The notes: generated by a model not told the origin, from the sequence alone. 64,000 bases of DNA from Owenia fusiformis (GCA_903813345.2 CAIIXF020000011.1:9456842-9520841); one strand, 5' to 3'; positions 36,171-47,932 are shown, counted from the stretch's first letter. Numbers and translations: made by a program.

Positions 36171-36476
36171 TAAATATTTTGATAAAACCAGTGGATTAGC
36201 ATTATTTGTAAGACACTGCCAGAATAATAAAAATACAAATAATGTATATATGCTCAGAGAATTGTTTCATTTACTCTAATAAGAGTTATAAACCTAGAGT
36301 CCTGAAGTTTAACAACTGAGAAAGTGAATATCTATATAACTCTATTAAAATGTTCCAGTTTAATTTTCACTAATTTTATACTTGATTTAAGATTATGTTG
36401 ACAGAACAGGGGATTAATAGGACCTGCACAATCAAACAACATTCCTGCACACCAGATAGTTTAGTAGCTTAAGAAT
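36171..36476. other. Spacer between two transposons
   Basis: Short AT-rich stretch with no recognisable feature. Confidence 0.4.
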
Positions 36477-39014
36477 TTCTCCACCTAAAATGTCACTCGA
36501 CTTTTTTGCAATTAAAAGTCCCTGCCTGCATTTAGTAGTCATATATTGTTATGTGCATAATTTTGAAACCATATCCTAATTATTTCACAAACCCTTTGTT
36601 GATTCTGCCATAGTTTCCAATTTGTAAACAGCATTTAGCCTTTTTAATTGGGAACTTTTTTGAAATTTCCAAAATGGCTGCCATGTGATTCCAGAATTAA
36701 CATGAGTGTGACGTGACATCACAGTTGCTCGTTCCTAGGTAACAACAAGATCACAATTGCTCGTTTCTAGATAGTAACAAGATTTTTGATAAAGTGGCAC
36801 AGAATTACCCTGATTAACACCCTTAAAATCCGATTTTCAAAGAATATATTTGGAGAAACAATAAAAGGTAAGTGGAATAAATTAGATGATGGTTTCAAGT
36901 TACCACAGAAGTCAATTTGAAACTCAAGAATGCTTTCTTTGACTCATAATCACAAACAAGGCATTAACATGACAAAATGTCACCACCTAGTTGCTCACAA
37001 TATTAAGTCAGATTTGAATTTCTGAGAACTTGTAAAGTCAAATTTGAACTTCTGAAAAGATGTAGATAATTTTGAAAAAAAAATTTGGTCAATTTGAAGC
37101 AAGTTGAAAACAGACCTTTTTGACCTTTTTTGACCTTGAGAAGGTCATTAAAGGTCAAATGTCAAATCTAAAGTCAGATTTGAATTTCTGAGAACATGTA
37201 GATGATTTTGAAAAAAAAAATTAGTCAATTTGAAGCAAGTTGAAAAAATACCTTTTTGACCTTTTTAGACCTTGAGAAGGTCATTGAAGGTCAAATGTCA
37301 AATCTAAAGTCAAATCTAAAGTCATATTTGAATTTCTGAGAACATGTAGATGATTTTGAAAAAAAATTTAGTCAATTTGAAGCAAGATGAAAAAATACCC
37401 TTTTGACCTTTTTTGACATTGAGAAGGTCATTGAAGGTCAAATGTCAAATCTAAAGTCAGATTTGAATTTCTGAGAACATGTAGATGATTTTGAAAAAAA
37501 AAATTAGTGAATTTGAAGCAAGTTGAAAAAAGACCTTTATGACCTTTTTTGACTTTGAGAAGGTCATTGAAGGTCAAATGTCAAATCTTAAGTCATATTT
37601 GAATTTCTGAGAACATGTAGATGATTTTGAAAAAAAAATTAGTAAATTTGAAGCAAGATGAAAAAATACCTTTTTGACCTTTTTTGACATTGAGAAGGTC
37701 ATTGAAGGTCAAATGTCAAATCTAAAGTCAGATTTGAATTTCTGAGAACATGTAGATGATTTTGAAAAAAAAATTTAGTCAATTTGAAGCAAGTTGAAAA
37801 AAGACCTTTTTGACCTTTTTTGACTTTGAGAAGGTCATTGAAGGTCAAATGTCAAATCTTAAGTCAAATCTAAAGTCAGATTTGAATTTCTGAGAACACG
37901 TAGATGATTTTGAAAATTTTTTTTAGTCAATTTGAAGCAAGTTGAAAACAGACCTTTTTGACCTTTTTTGACCTTGAGAAGGTCATTGAAGGTCAAATGT
38001 CAAATCTTAAGTCAGATTTGAATTTCTGAGAACACGTAGATGATTTTGAAAAAAAAATTTAGTCAATTTGAAGCAAGTTGAAAACAGACCTTTTTGACCT
38101 TTTTTGACCTTGAGAAGGTCACTGAAGGTCAAATGTCAAATCTAAAGTCAAATTTGAATTTCTGAGAACATGTAGATGATTTTGAAAAAAAATTTTAGTC
38201 AAATTGAAGCAAGTTGAAAAAAGACCTTTTTGACCTTTTTTGACTTTGAGAAGGTCATTGAAGGTCAAATGTCAAATCTTAAGTCAAATCTAAAGTCAGA
38301 TTTGAATTTCTGAGAACACATAGATGATTTTGAAATTTTTTTTTTTAGTCAATTTGAAGCAAGTTGAAAACAGACCTTTTTGACCTTTTTTGACCTTGAC
38401 AAGGTCATTGAAGGTCAAATGTCAAATCTTAAGTCAAATCTTAAGTCAGATTTGAATTTCTGAGAACACGTAGATGATTTTGAAAAAAAAATTTAGTCAA
38501 TTCGAAGCAAGTTGAAAACAGACCTTTTTTACCTTTTTTGACCTTGAGAAGGTCATTGAAGGTCAAATGTCAAATCTAAAGTCAGATTTGAAGGTCAAAT
38601 GTCAAATCTAAAGTCAGATTTGAATTTCTGAGAACATGTAGATGATTTTGAAAAAAAATTTAGTCAATGTGAAGCAAGTTGAAAAAAGACCTTTTTGACC
38701 TTGAGAAGGTCATTGAAGGTCAAATGTCAAATCTAAAGTCAGATTTGAACTTCTGAGAACATGTAGATGATTTAGAAAAAAATTGAAGTCAGTCTAAACA
38801 GTATTTGTTAAGTTATAGGAAGTTGTAAGAAATTGTTACAGACGCCGGACGCCAACCGCCGGACGCCAACCGCCGGACGCCGTCGAAAAAAACGGAGACC
38901 ATAACAATATGTCACCACTTTTGGTGGTGACATAAAAAAAAAACGGAGACCATAACAATATGTCACCACTTTTGGTGGTGACATAAAAAGTCGAGTGACA
39001 TTTTAGATGGAGAA
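36477..39014. mobile_element. 2.5-kb TIR element carrying an AGGTCA satellite
   Basis: The ends are TTCTCCACCTAAAATGTCAC plus TCGACTTTTT (36,477-36,506) and their complement at 38,986-39,014, about 29-bp TIRs. The interior has a short direct repeat ('tcacagttgctcgttcctag' and 'tcacaattgctcgtttctag'), the tandem array 37,010-38,790, a CCGGACGCCAA triplet, and two copies of a 50-bp block holding the hairpin TGTCACCAC-ttt-TGGTGGTGACA. No ORF. The 3' hairpin next to the end recalls Helitron-like elements, but the TIRs argue for a cut-and-paste type. The class is unresolved. Confidence 0.82.
37010..38790 (+). repeat. 13-unit tandem array with nuclear-receptor-like half-sites
   Basis: The unit (mean 142 bp, range about 127-170) is marked by 'gtagatgattttgaaaaaa' at about 37,061, 37,198, 37,346, 37,491, 37,617, 37,752 and on to 38,764. 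Nearly every unit contains TGACCTTGAGAAGGTCATTG followed by AAGGTCAAA. That is TGACCT-n5-AGGTCA (everted) overlapping AGGTCA-n4-AGGTCA (direct repeat 4). The half-sites are better conserved between units than the A/T-rich rest. Confidence 0.92.
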
Positions 39015-39643
39015 TTTATTAGTTAATTTCAAGAAAATTTTATTTTTTAAATTTTATAGGATTTATCGATGTGGTGAATTGAATTCAACAATGTTTTTCT
39101 CTTAAACCAACAATTAAATAATATAAACAAATAAACCAGAGTGTTTGGAGTCTTAGAAATGTATTGCATCATAAAAAAATATACCATTACATAATATAAC
39201 ATAACATTACACAACATTACATAACCCTACATAATTAAAACCTAAAAACAACACCTTCACTATGCACCTAAAGTACATAACACAAACTAAACTAAAACCT
39301 AAGTTAACTATCAAATTAAAAAGAGAAAAACGGTAAAATAAAATAACCCTCAAATGCAACTAAGACCCAAGTGGAGGGAGGGTGGGAGAAAAAGCTAGCG
39401 CATATTACTGCCTAATGCTACATGTAAGCTGCTAAGAGACTGACTGATTGCTAAACTGGAGTGACCTGATTAATATGTCACATAGCCATCATATCAGTAC
39501 ATTAGCATAAGTAAATAAACAAGCCCATGAAGATACTGACATATCTCAGAATTAAATGCGAAAATTATTTATATATATTTTATACAACATGATACCATAT
39601 GATATATGATACCAACAAAAGAAGTTTTTAAGACAATATAGAG
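39015..39643. other. Unannotated AT-rich sequence with an ACATTACATA simple repeat
   Basis: 39,185-39,235 consists of degenerate 'cattacataa' units. Nothing else was recognised. Confidence 0.5.
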
Positions 39644-40080
39644 ACAAGAACACAAATGTGTACAAAATGTCCCCACCTATGGGCGATCCCATCAAATGGT
39701 TATCCTAAAAATGAGTAGACAAGACTTTACCGACACAATTTGAGGATGGAAAATCCAAAACGGCCACCTTAAAATTTACCAAGAATGCCCAAAAATTAGT
39801 CAGTTTTAGATTTTCATACTAAGAACTAGAGGTGTGCACCGATGGCACAATATTTAATCGATCAACGAAACATATTAATCGATTAATCATCCGTTAATCG
39901 ACCCCAACATAAACTGTTAAAGTATGCATGGATATCTGACACAAACTTGATTTTTCGGCAACTTTCTTGTGGGCGATAAATGGATAATTCGAAAGTTATT
40001 TTCACTCACCTTTTCTCAAGTTTTTCTTGTAAATTCCCATTCAGGTGTATTGGTAGTATCAAGGTATATATTTCTGTATT

Positions 40081-40365
40081 TCAGACGATTTTTACAATAA
40101 AAGATTCTATTTCAATATTTACTTCAGCGGCAAGTTTAGAAACGGGTCCCGACTTTCTGACTAGAAATGAAGTTATTGGCGACGTCGGAGTATTTATTTT
40201 CAGAGCTTCCCCGTGTGCATTTGACAAGTGGTAGCTTAGAGTACATGTAGATGTACTGTTTGAATATTTGTATTTAGTATTGCAGAGTACACATTTGACG
40301 CGATCATCGTCTTCTTTGTTGAAATATTTCCATACATAACTTCTTTTTCCTGGTGTTGTCGCCAT
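40081..40365 (-). CDS. BED-type zinc-finger fragment of hAT transposase
   Basis: The 94-aa open frame starts MATTPGKRSYVWKYF and has C25-x2-C28 and H46-x4-H51 with W12 and F15 upstream, the BED-finger pattern (W..F, CxxC, HxxxxH). This is the DNA-binding N-terminus of hAT transposases and of domesticated ZBED proteins. The frame ends at a TGA and no dimerisation or catalytic region follows. Either an intron follows, or the gene was truncated by deletion and insertion. It lies antisense to the numbering, inside the TIRs. Confidence 0.8.
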   Translation of the reverse strand: MATTPGKRSYVWKYFNKEDDDRVKCVLCNTKYKYSNSTSTCTLSYHLSNAHGEALKINTPTSPITSFLVRKSGPVSKLAAEVNIEIESFIVKIV

Positions 40366-40620
40366 TTTTCGACCGCTTCTGAACTGAATAAAATTGGGAC
40401 GGTTGCATTCAAATCGTTCAAATTATACACCACTGTTCACCTTAAATTTGATCGCATACTTTTACTGAATAAACCAATGGGATGTATTGGATTAGTATTA
40501 AACAAAAAACAACAAAGGTCATGGGTAATAGGGTAACCAGAACAACAGCAACGCCAAAGTGTAGCGAATCCCATCGAACAGAAATGGCTGGCATTTTTAC
40601 AAACGAATAGCAAATATCAT

Positions 40621-41466
40621 ACAAGAACACAAATGTGTACAATATGTCCCCACCTATGGGTGATCCTGTCAAATGGTTATCCTAAAAATGAGTAGACAAG
40701 ACTTTACCGACACAATTTGAGGACGGAGAATCCAAAATGGCCACCTTAAAATTTACCAAGAATGCCAAAAAAATAGTCAGTTCTAGATTTTCATACTAAG
40801 AACCACCCCTGAAAATTTGAAATTTATCTGTCACACAGTTAACCAGAAAACATGTAAACAAGACTTTACAGACAAGATTTGAGGACAGAAAATCCAAAAT
40901 GGCTGCCTTGACATTTATCCAGAATGCCAAAAACTAATCTGTTCTAGATTTTCATACTAAGAATCATCCCTGAAAATTTGAAATTGATCTACCAAACAGT
41001 TCACCTGGAAATGTGTAGACAAGACTTAACAGACGAGATTTTAGGACAGAAAATCCAAAATGGCTGCCTTGACATTTACCCAGAATGCCCAAAAACTAAT
41101 CAGTTCTAGATTTTCATACTAAGAATCATCCCTGAAAATTTGAAATTGATCTACCAAATGTTAAAGTTTTAAAAGCAACTGTGAAGCCGTTTTTCTTAAA
41201 GTTTGCAGACAAGGATTTTAGCATTTGACTTCAAAATGGCCGACAGGAAGTAGGTATCGAGTTAATTTTTTTTCATCCACATCTGTATGCACTCATAAGT
41301 TATCCCTGAAAATTTGAAGGTGATATCTGTAGCGGTTTTTGAGAAAACTGCCGGACGTACAGACGGATAGACAGACGGACAGACAGACAGACAGACAGAC
41401 GGACAGACAGAAGGACGCGCCTAGGCCGACAATATGGCCCCACACTTTGTGGTAGGGACATAAAAA
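40621..41466 (+). mobile_element. Satellite-bearing element, inner complete copy
   Basis: Same termini as the outer copy (ACAAGAACACAAATGTGTAC to GGGACATAAAAA), 846 bp, inserted in the hAT element. Units with 'atccaaaatgg' at about 40,730, 40,890 and 41,055 show the roughly 162-bp period. The GGAC/AGAC run is at 41,351-41,413 and the terminal hairpin CCCCACACTTTGTGGTAGGG at 41,439-41,458. Another, damaged copy starts at 62,665. Confidence 0.85.
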
Positions 41467-42385
41467 CAACACACCAGAAAGGCCACCATTTTCAAAATGG
41501 TTGCTCACTAGCCAAGTTGTCATCAGAAGAAATAATATGCTTTTCAGTAGCCACCTCTAAAAATTTTGAAAAATCGCACACATACTTGTAAAATAACACA
41601 CATAAAAATGAAAAATGGCCGACTACTCCCCAAAGTTTTATTAGACAATGTGCCATGCTTAAAGTATTCACATATCAAATATGAACAAAATTGCTCCACT
41701 ACTTTTCGAGTTATAGTAAAATACGTTAAATTGGCCGCCTTCTACCAAAAGTGTCATAGGACAGTGTGCCATGCTTATAGTATTCACATACCAAATATGA
41801 ACAAAATCGCTCCACTACTTTTCGAGTTATAGTAAAATACGTTAAAATGGCGGCCATTTTTCAAAAAAAATTTCAAAATGGCCGCCTTCTACCAAAAGTG
41901 TCATAGGACAGTGTACAATGCTTATAGTATTCACATACCAAATATGAACAAAATCGCTCCACTATTTTTTGAGTTATAGCAAAAATCATAAAATGACGAG
42001 TAAAGGCCGCCATTTTTCAAGATGGCTGCCATGTGCTTCTTTAATATCTACATTTGTAGCATTATTAATGTCCTTTATAATTTTTTTACATTTAAAACAT
42101 ATTGATATAACAGTTTTACATATTGCACCTAAATTACTGTAAAATCGGCACTAAAATGGCCGCCATTTTGAAATGAGCGGCCATTTTTAAAAATCGGCTT
42201 TCGAGCAGAACTTCTACCCCCATAAGGTATGTGTACAAAATATGAACAAAATCGGGCCAACGGTATTTGAGTTATTGCCCGGACGGACGGACAGACGGAC
42301 ATACGGACGGATGTACGTACGGACGGACGGATGGAGGCGTTCCCTATATCCCTCCGAACTTCGTTCGATGGGATAATTAGTTTGT
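41467..42385 (+). repeat. GGC-centred palindrome array inside the hAT element
   Basis: Units with 'gacaatgtgccatgcttaaa', 'caaatatgaacaaaat' and 'ttcgagttatagtaaaatac' repeat at about 41,640, 41,757 and 41,905. Words such as AAAATGGCGGCCATTTTTC alternate with them. The array terminates with GGACGGAC repeats (42,277-42,331) and 'cttcgttcgatgggataatt', the family's usual 3' end. Confidence 0.8.
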
Positions 42386-43579
42386 TTGGTAGTTTGAGCT
42401 TGGCGTGGCAACCTGACATTCACTGCTCAATCAGTCAGTCACGTCATGTAAGCTTACTCGCGGCGGGATATTGAAGATTAACTTTTTGAGAATCAGTTAA
42501 TTGAGTAATAAGAATCTTATTCGATTAAATGCATGTCGATCAATTAATCGATGATCGATTAAAAATTCACACCACTACTAAGAACCACCCCTGAAAATTT
42601 GAAATTGATCCGTCACACAGTTAACCAGAAAACATGTAAACAAAACTTTATAGACAAGATTTGAGGACAGAAAGTCCAAAATGGCTGCCTCGACATTTAT
42701 CCAGAATGCCAAAAAACTAATCAGATCTAGATTTTCATACTAGGAATCATCCCTGAAAATTTGAAATTGATCTACCAAACGGTTCACCTGAAAACGAGTA
42801 GACAAGACTTTACTGACAAGATTTTAGGATGGAAAAATCCAAAATGGCTGCCTTGACATTTACCCAGAATGCCCAAAAACTAATCAGATCTAGATTTTCA
42901 TACTAGGAATCATCCCTGAAAATTTGAAATTGATCTACCAAACGGTTCACCTGAAAACGAGTAGACAAGACTTTACTGACAAGATTTTAGGATTGAAAAA
43001 TCCAAAATGGGCGACAATAAAAGTGATTATGAGATTTTGCTGATTTCTTTTTACAAAATTATCACATATAACTACTGTTAACAATAACATAGGCTTTTAC
43101 AACAAAGTACACCTGAAATTATTTATAAAGCTACTAAATAGTTAAAGTATGAAAACTGAAAAAACACCATTCAATATGATACAAAGTATTATCGCGCGCT
43201 AACTTTTCTTAAAACATTCAAAATGGCTGACATGACTGTGCTAACAGGTCCAAAACCTAATCAGATCTAGAATGAAGTGAGCTGAACAAGATATTAAAGT
43301 TTTAAAAGCAACTGTGAAACCGTTTTTCTTAAAGTTTGCAGACAAGGATTTTAGCATTTGACTTCAAAATGGCCGACAGGAAGTAGGTATCGAGCTAATT
43401 TTTTTTCATCCACATCTATATGCACTCATAAGTTATCCCTGAAAATTTGAAGGTGATATCTGTAGCGGTTTTGGAGAAAACTGCCGGACGTACGGACAGA
43501 CAGACAGACAGACGGACGGACAGACGGACGCGCCTAAGCCGACAATATGGCCCCACACTATGTGGTGGGGACATAAAAA

Positions 43580-43830
43580 GTTTTGTTTTTTTTCAAATTA
43601 TCTTGTTACCATTCCAAAGATCACTATAATATTGACGATGTGTAAAATTTTTTGAATTTTTTGATAACTTGTTAAAGAGAAACGTGTGTTCAAAAAGTTC
43701 ACATATCAATACCAATCCTTTTATTATAGTAGAACCTGTTTTATTCATCCAACTAGAAGTGTTAGGATTAGTATGGGTTCGCATCGCTAGGTTTTTGCAT
43801 TCACGATAAAGATGACTTGAATCTGTAAAC
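43580..43830 (-). pseudogene. Possible LINE ORF2 fragment
   Basis: An open minus-strand stretch reads NPNTSSWMNKTGSTIIKGL then FLFNKLSKNSKNFTHRQYYSD. The pattern W..KG..xIKDL...F.F..L....NF...QYY resembles the region after the thumb in L1/Tx1-like ORF2 proteins, compare the element at 29-30.3 kb. It is short and lacks catalytic motifs, so the call is tentative. Confidence 0.35.
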
Positions 43831-43843
43831 TCATTGAATCACT

Positions 43844-46695
43844 AGGGTGATATAAAAATCCAACCCTCCAATTTGGAATAACTTTCTCAATTTTGGTTGA
43901 ATTTTCTTGATTTTTTTTCATCAAGATAACTGATTTCAAGCAAATTCAGCCAAAATAGTTTGGTAATATTAGTTTTACCCCAACTGTCTTGTCCGATCTT
44001 TGCCACTTTAATTAGCATAGATTTGAATTAATATGGCAAAACTTTCCCTACAGACAGACTGGCAGATGGGAGAGTCAGATAATTATCCATACTCTTCCTA
44101 CCAAACTTCATTCATTGGGATAGTGAAAACATACATACAACATACAAACATAAACTATTTATGATCTTCACTTATAGATAGATGTCATCCTCTATATATG
44201 TGAATACAGAATATATTATTATTATTATCTCAAAGGTATTCAATATCCATTTTGGAAAATAAATCATTTGAACAGGTACAGAAATATTAAACTTGTGTGT
44301 GTGTTGTTCTCAGTAACTAATCATGAATCACTAACATTGTATAAGCTGTTCTCTTCTTGAGAATAGTTTGACAATGCAAGGAGGAATAGACATGAGATAA
44401 GGCACAGTTTATTGTCATTCAAGTTGTAGCCTCCTTGTCACTGCAATATAGAGTAGAACCAGTCATAGAACAAGAACCTTTGCAGGTGAACTTCCTTATA
44501 TATTCAAGGACTTGGATTTTACTTGGAATTAACAAAAGAAAAATCAAAACTTATGCTGTTAGGAAACAAATAAAATGGATTGATTGCCAGGATGCAATGG
44601 ATAACCTAGGAATGGATAATTGCCTTTGATTTAAAATAACTACAAAAGTTATAATAAAATGCCATTGAAAAATTGTGATGATTTTTAGGAAAAAATCTAA
44701 TAGTAAACAGTAAACTAACCATGAAGCAGATCAACATTCAAATTAATTCATTGCACTATTTGTCTTCTTATGTTTTCAAGCACCATTGAAACATAAAAAG
44801 GTAAGTAAAAATATGTTATGGACACAAATGTTGCACTTACTCCAAATCATTTCCTTGTTATATAAAGTATATTCAAATTGCCTTCATTCACACCCAGTGA
44901 TCAGAAAAAATAAATGGAAGGGAACAGAAATTCAACAAATCTGCTAGATTTAATTTTTTATGAGAAAGTTTACAAATAAGTCGAATGAATAGGTGCACCG
45001 TATGGTGTTTTTCTTAGCTGATATTCTTCTAAGGTGTGAGATCTATTAAACAATAGGGATTTGCCTCGCTAGCCATGGAATCAATTGTGTTTAATTCTGA
45101 AGGTTGATTGTTCTTTTGATTATTTCAAAAATTGTCGATAATATACCCATAAGTTATTCTCAAGATATCTCCAAGGTATGTAAGCTAGTATATGAGCAAT
45201 AATAATGGGACATCATTGATTGTCGGCGAGATACCCATGGTATACTGCATCTTTAATAGTAGGTGCTAAGAAAAGTTACCTGTACATTTTTAAGCAAATT
45301 ATATTTTATGACCAAAGAAGAGCTTAAAACCTGATTTTCTGCAGTAAAAGTTGGGCCATTGGGGAATTTCACAAGCATACTAATATATAGGTATTTAGCC
45401 TTATGCATGCTTTTTCCGCAATAAAAGTGGTGGCCATTTTGAATCTTTGTTACATATTTTGCCGACACTTGTGCACATTATTCATAACCTATAAAAAAGA
45501 ATAGTACCATGGGTACTGGGCTCACATGGTGTTGCTCAAAAATGAATGATGCCTAAATAGCAGAAAATAAAAAAACTGATATAATTTTTTGCTGATTTTT
45601 TATAACAAAATTATTTCAGACAACTACTCTTCATCGACATGGCTTTTTTACAATGCAGGACACCTAAAATTATTTGTAAAGCTAGGAAATGGGCCAAAAG
45701 TGAATTTCGCGATATAAAAATGGTGACCATTTTGAAAATAAGCAAGTTTTTCAACCAGGAGGCATAGGGGAGTTATCTGTAGTAATGTTAAATAAAAATA
45801 ACTTAAAATAGGAATCCTATCGACAGAGGTTTTAAGGCAAATGGTCTAAAAGTTGATTTTGCGAGACAGATGGACAAATCAATAATAACTAACTAAAATA
45901 GCTGAAAATAAAAAAAACTGATATAATTTTTTGCCAATTTTTTTTCATAAAATTATTTGATACAACTACTCTTTGCAGTGACATGGCTTTTTACAATGCA
46001 GGACACCTGAAATTATTTGTAAACCTAGGAAATGGGCAAAAAGTGAATTTCGCGAGACAAAAATGGCGACCATTTTGAAAATAGGCGAGCTTTTGAACCA
46101 GGAGTCATAGGGGAGTTTTCTGTATTGATGTTGAACAGAAATAACTTCAAACAGGAATCCTATCGACAGAGGTTTCAAAACGTGCAACTGTTGTTGACGG
46201 AAAATTGGATTTCGCGAGTCAGATGGACAAATCAATGTTAACTAAAATGCCTGAAAATAAAAAAAAATGGATATAATTTTTTGCTGATTTTTTGTAACAA
46301 AATTATTTCATATATCTACTCTTTACATTGACATGGATTTTTACAATGTAGGACACCTGAAATTATTTGTGAAGCTAGGAAATGGGTCAAAAGTGAGTTT
46401 CGCGAGACAAAAAGGCGCCCATTTTGAAAATAGGCGAGCTTTTGAACCAGGAGTCATAGGGAGTTTTCTGTATTGATGTTGAACAGAAATAATTTAAAAC
46501 AGGAACCCTATCAACAGAGGTTTTAAAACGTGCCACTATTGTTGACGGACGGACGGACAGACAGACGGACAAGTGAGTGATTGCAAAAGCTCAACATGTG
46601 AGCTAAAAACACAAAACACACAAAAATATTAAGAAAATCCAACCAAAATTGAGAAAGTTATTCCAAATTAGAGGGTTGGGTTTTTATATCACCCT
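43844..46695. mobile_element. 2.85-kb TIR element next to the second GPCR
   Basis: The left terminus AGGGTGATATAAAAATCCAA (43,844, continuing through 'ccctccaatttggaataact') is repeated as complement ending at 46,695. The TIRs are about 65 bp with few mismatches. The right part contains about three tandem units of 345 bp (45,530-46,610) and a GGACGGAC run. The left part (44,000-45,500) has no recognisable ORF. I see no clear target duplication. Confidence 0.78.
45530..46610 (+). repeat. 345-bp tandem repeat, about 3 units
   Basis: 'gatataattttttgc' occurs at 45,578, 45,920 and 46,270 (steps 342 and 350). Each unit continues with 'aatgggcaaaaagtgaattt', 'cgcgagacaaaaatggcgac', 'cattttgaaaataggcgagc' and 'aacaggaatcctatcgacag'. 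The last unit ends in 'gacggacggacggacagaca' and 'gctcaacatgtgagct', a short perfect palindrome. Confidence 0.88.
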
Positions 46696-46765
46696 TATGA
46701 TATAATGAGTTGTACAAAATGCATGAATGCAATAAATATTTTAGTTTCTTATTTCAGGTTTGAGA

Positions 46766-47932
46766 ATGTTGCCTCAAAATAGTACTACTAGTGTGTTATC
46801 AATGATTAACACTACAAGTGCAGTGTTTGATGTGACAAGTCCTAGCCTTCACATGACATATTCCACACTTCCTACGACAGGCACTATACCTGATAGTACT
46901 CTACCTCAACTGACAACAAGTGTTTTTAATAACACATCTACCACAGAACATGGATCAAACAATCCCAACACAATTGCTTATGGATTCTACATATTTTTCT
47001 TTGCCATTCTGATTTTATTTGGATCTTTAGCAAACTTTTTCATCATAATGGTGATCATTTGTGACAGGACATTCCACAAGGCTGCCAACTATTATGTGAT
47101 GAATGTATGTTTTGCAGATCTGATAATCTGTGCTGTAATAGGCCCATATAACTTATATACAATTATTGAAAATCGTGAAATAGCTGGATGTGAAATTATG
47201 GGTACTTTAACAAATTTAACATTGATTACATCAATTACGAGCCTGACTGCTGTTGCAGTTAACCGCTATTACTTTATCAAGCTACCCCTAGCCAGGTACT
47301 CAGCACTATACAAACACTATAAACTGGCAGCATCAATCATACTTATATGGTTGATCAGTGTAGTCCTTACATTGCCACTATCACTGACACAAACCCGGGG
47401 TGGATTTGATGAATCACTTGGAATCTGTGTGGCTTTGTTACCCGACAACACAGTATTTACATACTTTTACCAGCTGTCAATTGTAACTGTCACTGGTTTA
47501 CCAGCTATCATTATAATGCTCTTCTGCTATTACAAAATATATAAGATTTTTAAGCAAAGCATTGAAACTGTTTCTCACACACAAACAAGACAAAACAACA
47601 GTACAAAGGATAAGTACAAACTCATCAGAAATCTTTTCATCATTACGATACTTTTTACAATATGTTGGGTCCCAGAGTTTATCACCACAGTTCTGGATTT
47701 TAGAATGGATTTCCCAGCACTTGTATTTCAGATAACTGGCATCTTAGCACAGAGTAACTCAATCATAAACCCCTTTACCTATGTGCTGTTGAATAAGAAG
47801 TTCTTCAATGTGCTAGTTAAAATATTGACATGCAACCGAAAATGTTGTTTCAAGACAGTGAGGCCACCTATTGGTGGTACAACTAAGTTAGATGATAGCC
47901 CAACAGCCACAATTCAGAATGTATCTGCTTAA
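46766..47932 (+). CDS. Class A GPCR, NRY type (moody/Tre1-, GPR84- or melatonin-receptor-like)
   Basis: 388 aa in one coding exon. A clean acceptor (cttatttcag) ends at 46,758, eight bases before the ATG, so a 5' UTR intron is likely. The N-terminus (1-70) is Ser/Thr-rich with several N-x-S/T sites (N5, N15, N55, N56). TM1 has N90, TM2 D118, TM3 C142 and NRY at 166-168 in place of DRY, ECL2 C221, TM6 CWVP at 300-303, and TM7 NPFTY at 335-339. A Cys cluster at 356-361 may be palmitoylated. NRY occurs in melatonin, GPR84-like and Drosophila moody/Tre1 receptors (family knowledge). The exact subfamily needs a tree. It should couple to G proteins at the plasma membrane. Confidence 0.92.
   Translation: MLPQNSTTSVLSMINTTSAVFDVTSPSLHMTYSTLPTTGTIPDSTLPQLTTSVFNNTSTTEHGSNNPNTIAYGFYIFFFAILILFGSLANFFIIMVIICDRTFHKAANYYVMNVCFADLIICAVIGPYNLYTIIENREIAGCEIMGTLTNLTLITSITSLTAVAVNRYYFIKLPLARYSALYKHYKLAASIILIWLISVVLTLPLSLTQTRGGFDESLGICVALLPDNTVFTYFYQLSIVTVTGLPAIIIMLFCYYKIYKIFKQSIETVSHTQTRQNNSTKDKYKLIRNLFIITILFTICWVPEFITTVLDFRMDFPALVFQITGILAQSNSIINPFTYVLLNKKFFNVLVKILTCNRKCCFKTVRPPIGGTTKLDDSPTATIQNVSA

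Larger units (their letters stand above)
39827..42577 (-). mobile_element. hAT transposon with 8-bp target-site duplication
   Basis: The short TIRs are TAGAGGTGTGCA on the left and its imperfect complement TTCACACCACTA on the right. It is flanked on both sides by CTAAGAAC (39,819-39,826 and 42,578-42,585), a perfect 8-bp duplication diagnostic of hAT. Subterminal ATCGATTAAT words cluster at both ends. The host sequence reads through when the element and one CTAAGAAC are removed. The interior holds a BED-finger ORF and two later insertions. The catalytic hAT domain was not found. Confidence 0.93.
39644..43578 (+). mobile_element. Satellite-bearing element, outer copy, split by a hAT insertion
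   Basis: It starts ACAAGAACACAAATGTGTAC and ends at a hairpin, 'gccccacactatgtggtggg', before GACATAAAAA. The internal unit of about 162 bp has 'gaaaatttgaaattgatcta', 'cagaaaatccaaaatgg' and 'ctgccttgacatttacccag'. Just before the end is a run of (GGAC/AGAC)n. The segment 39,827-42,577 is foreign (hAT), so the element itself totals about 1.2 kb. Inside that foreign segment is a second copy of the same family. Confidence 0.85.

Noticed and set aside
36477-39014. Helitron identity for the AGGTCA-array element
   Set aside because: A 3' hairpin is present, but clear ~29-bp TIRs and no CTRR end argue against a canonical Helitron. Class left open.
41351-41413. GACAGACGGACAGACAGAC tract as a possible CRISPR-like or regulatory array
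   Set aside because: It is a plain (GGAC/AGAC)n microsatellite, the common tail of the satellite-bearing elements; there are no spacers.
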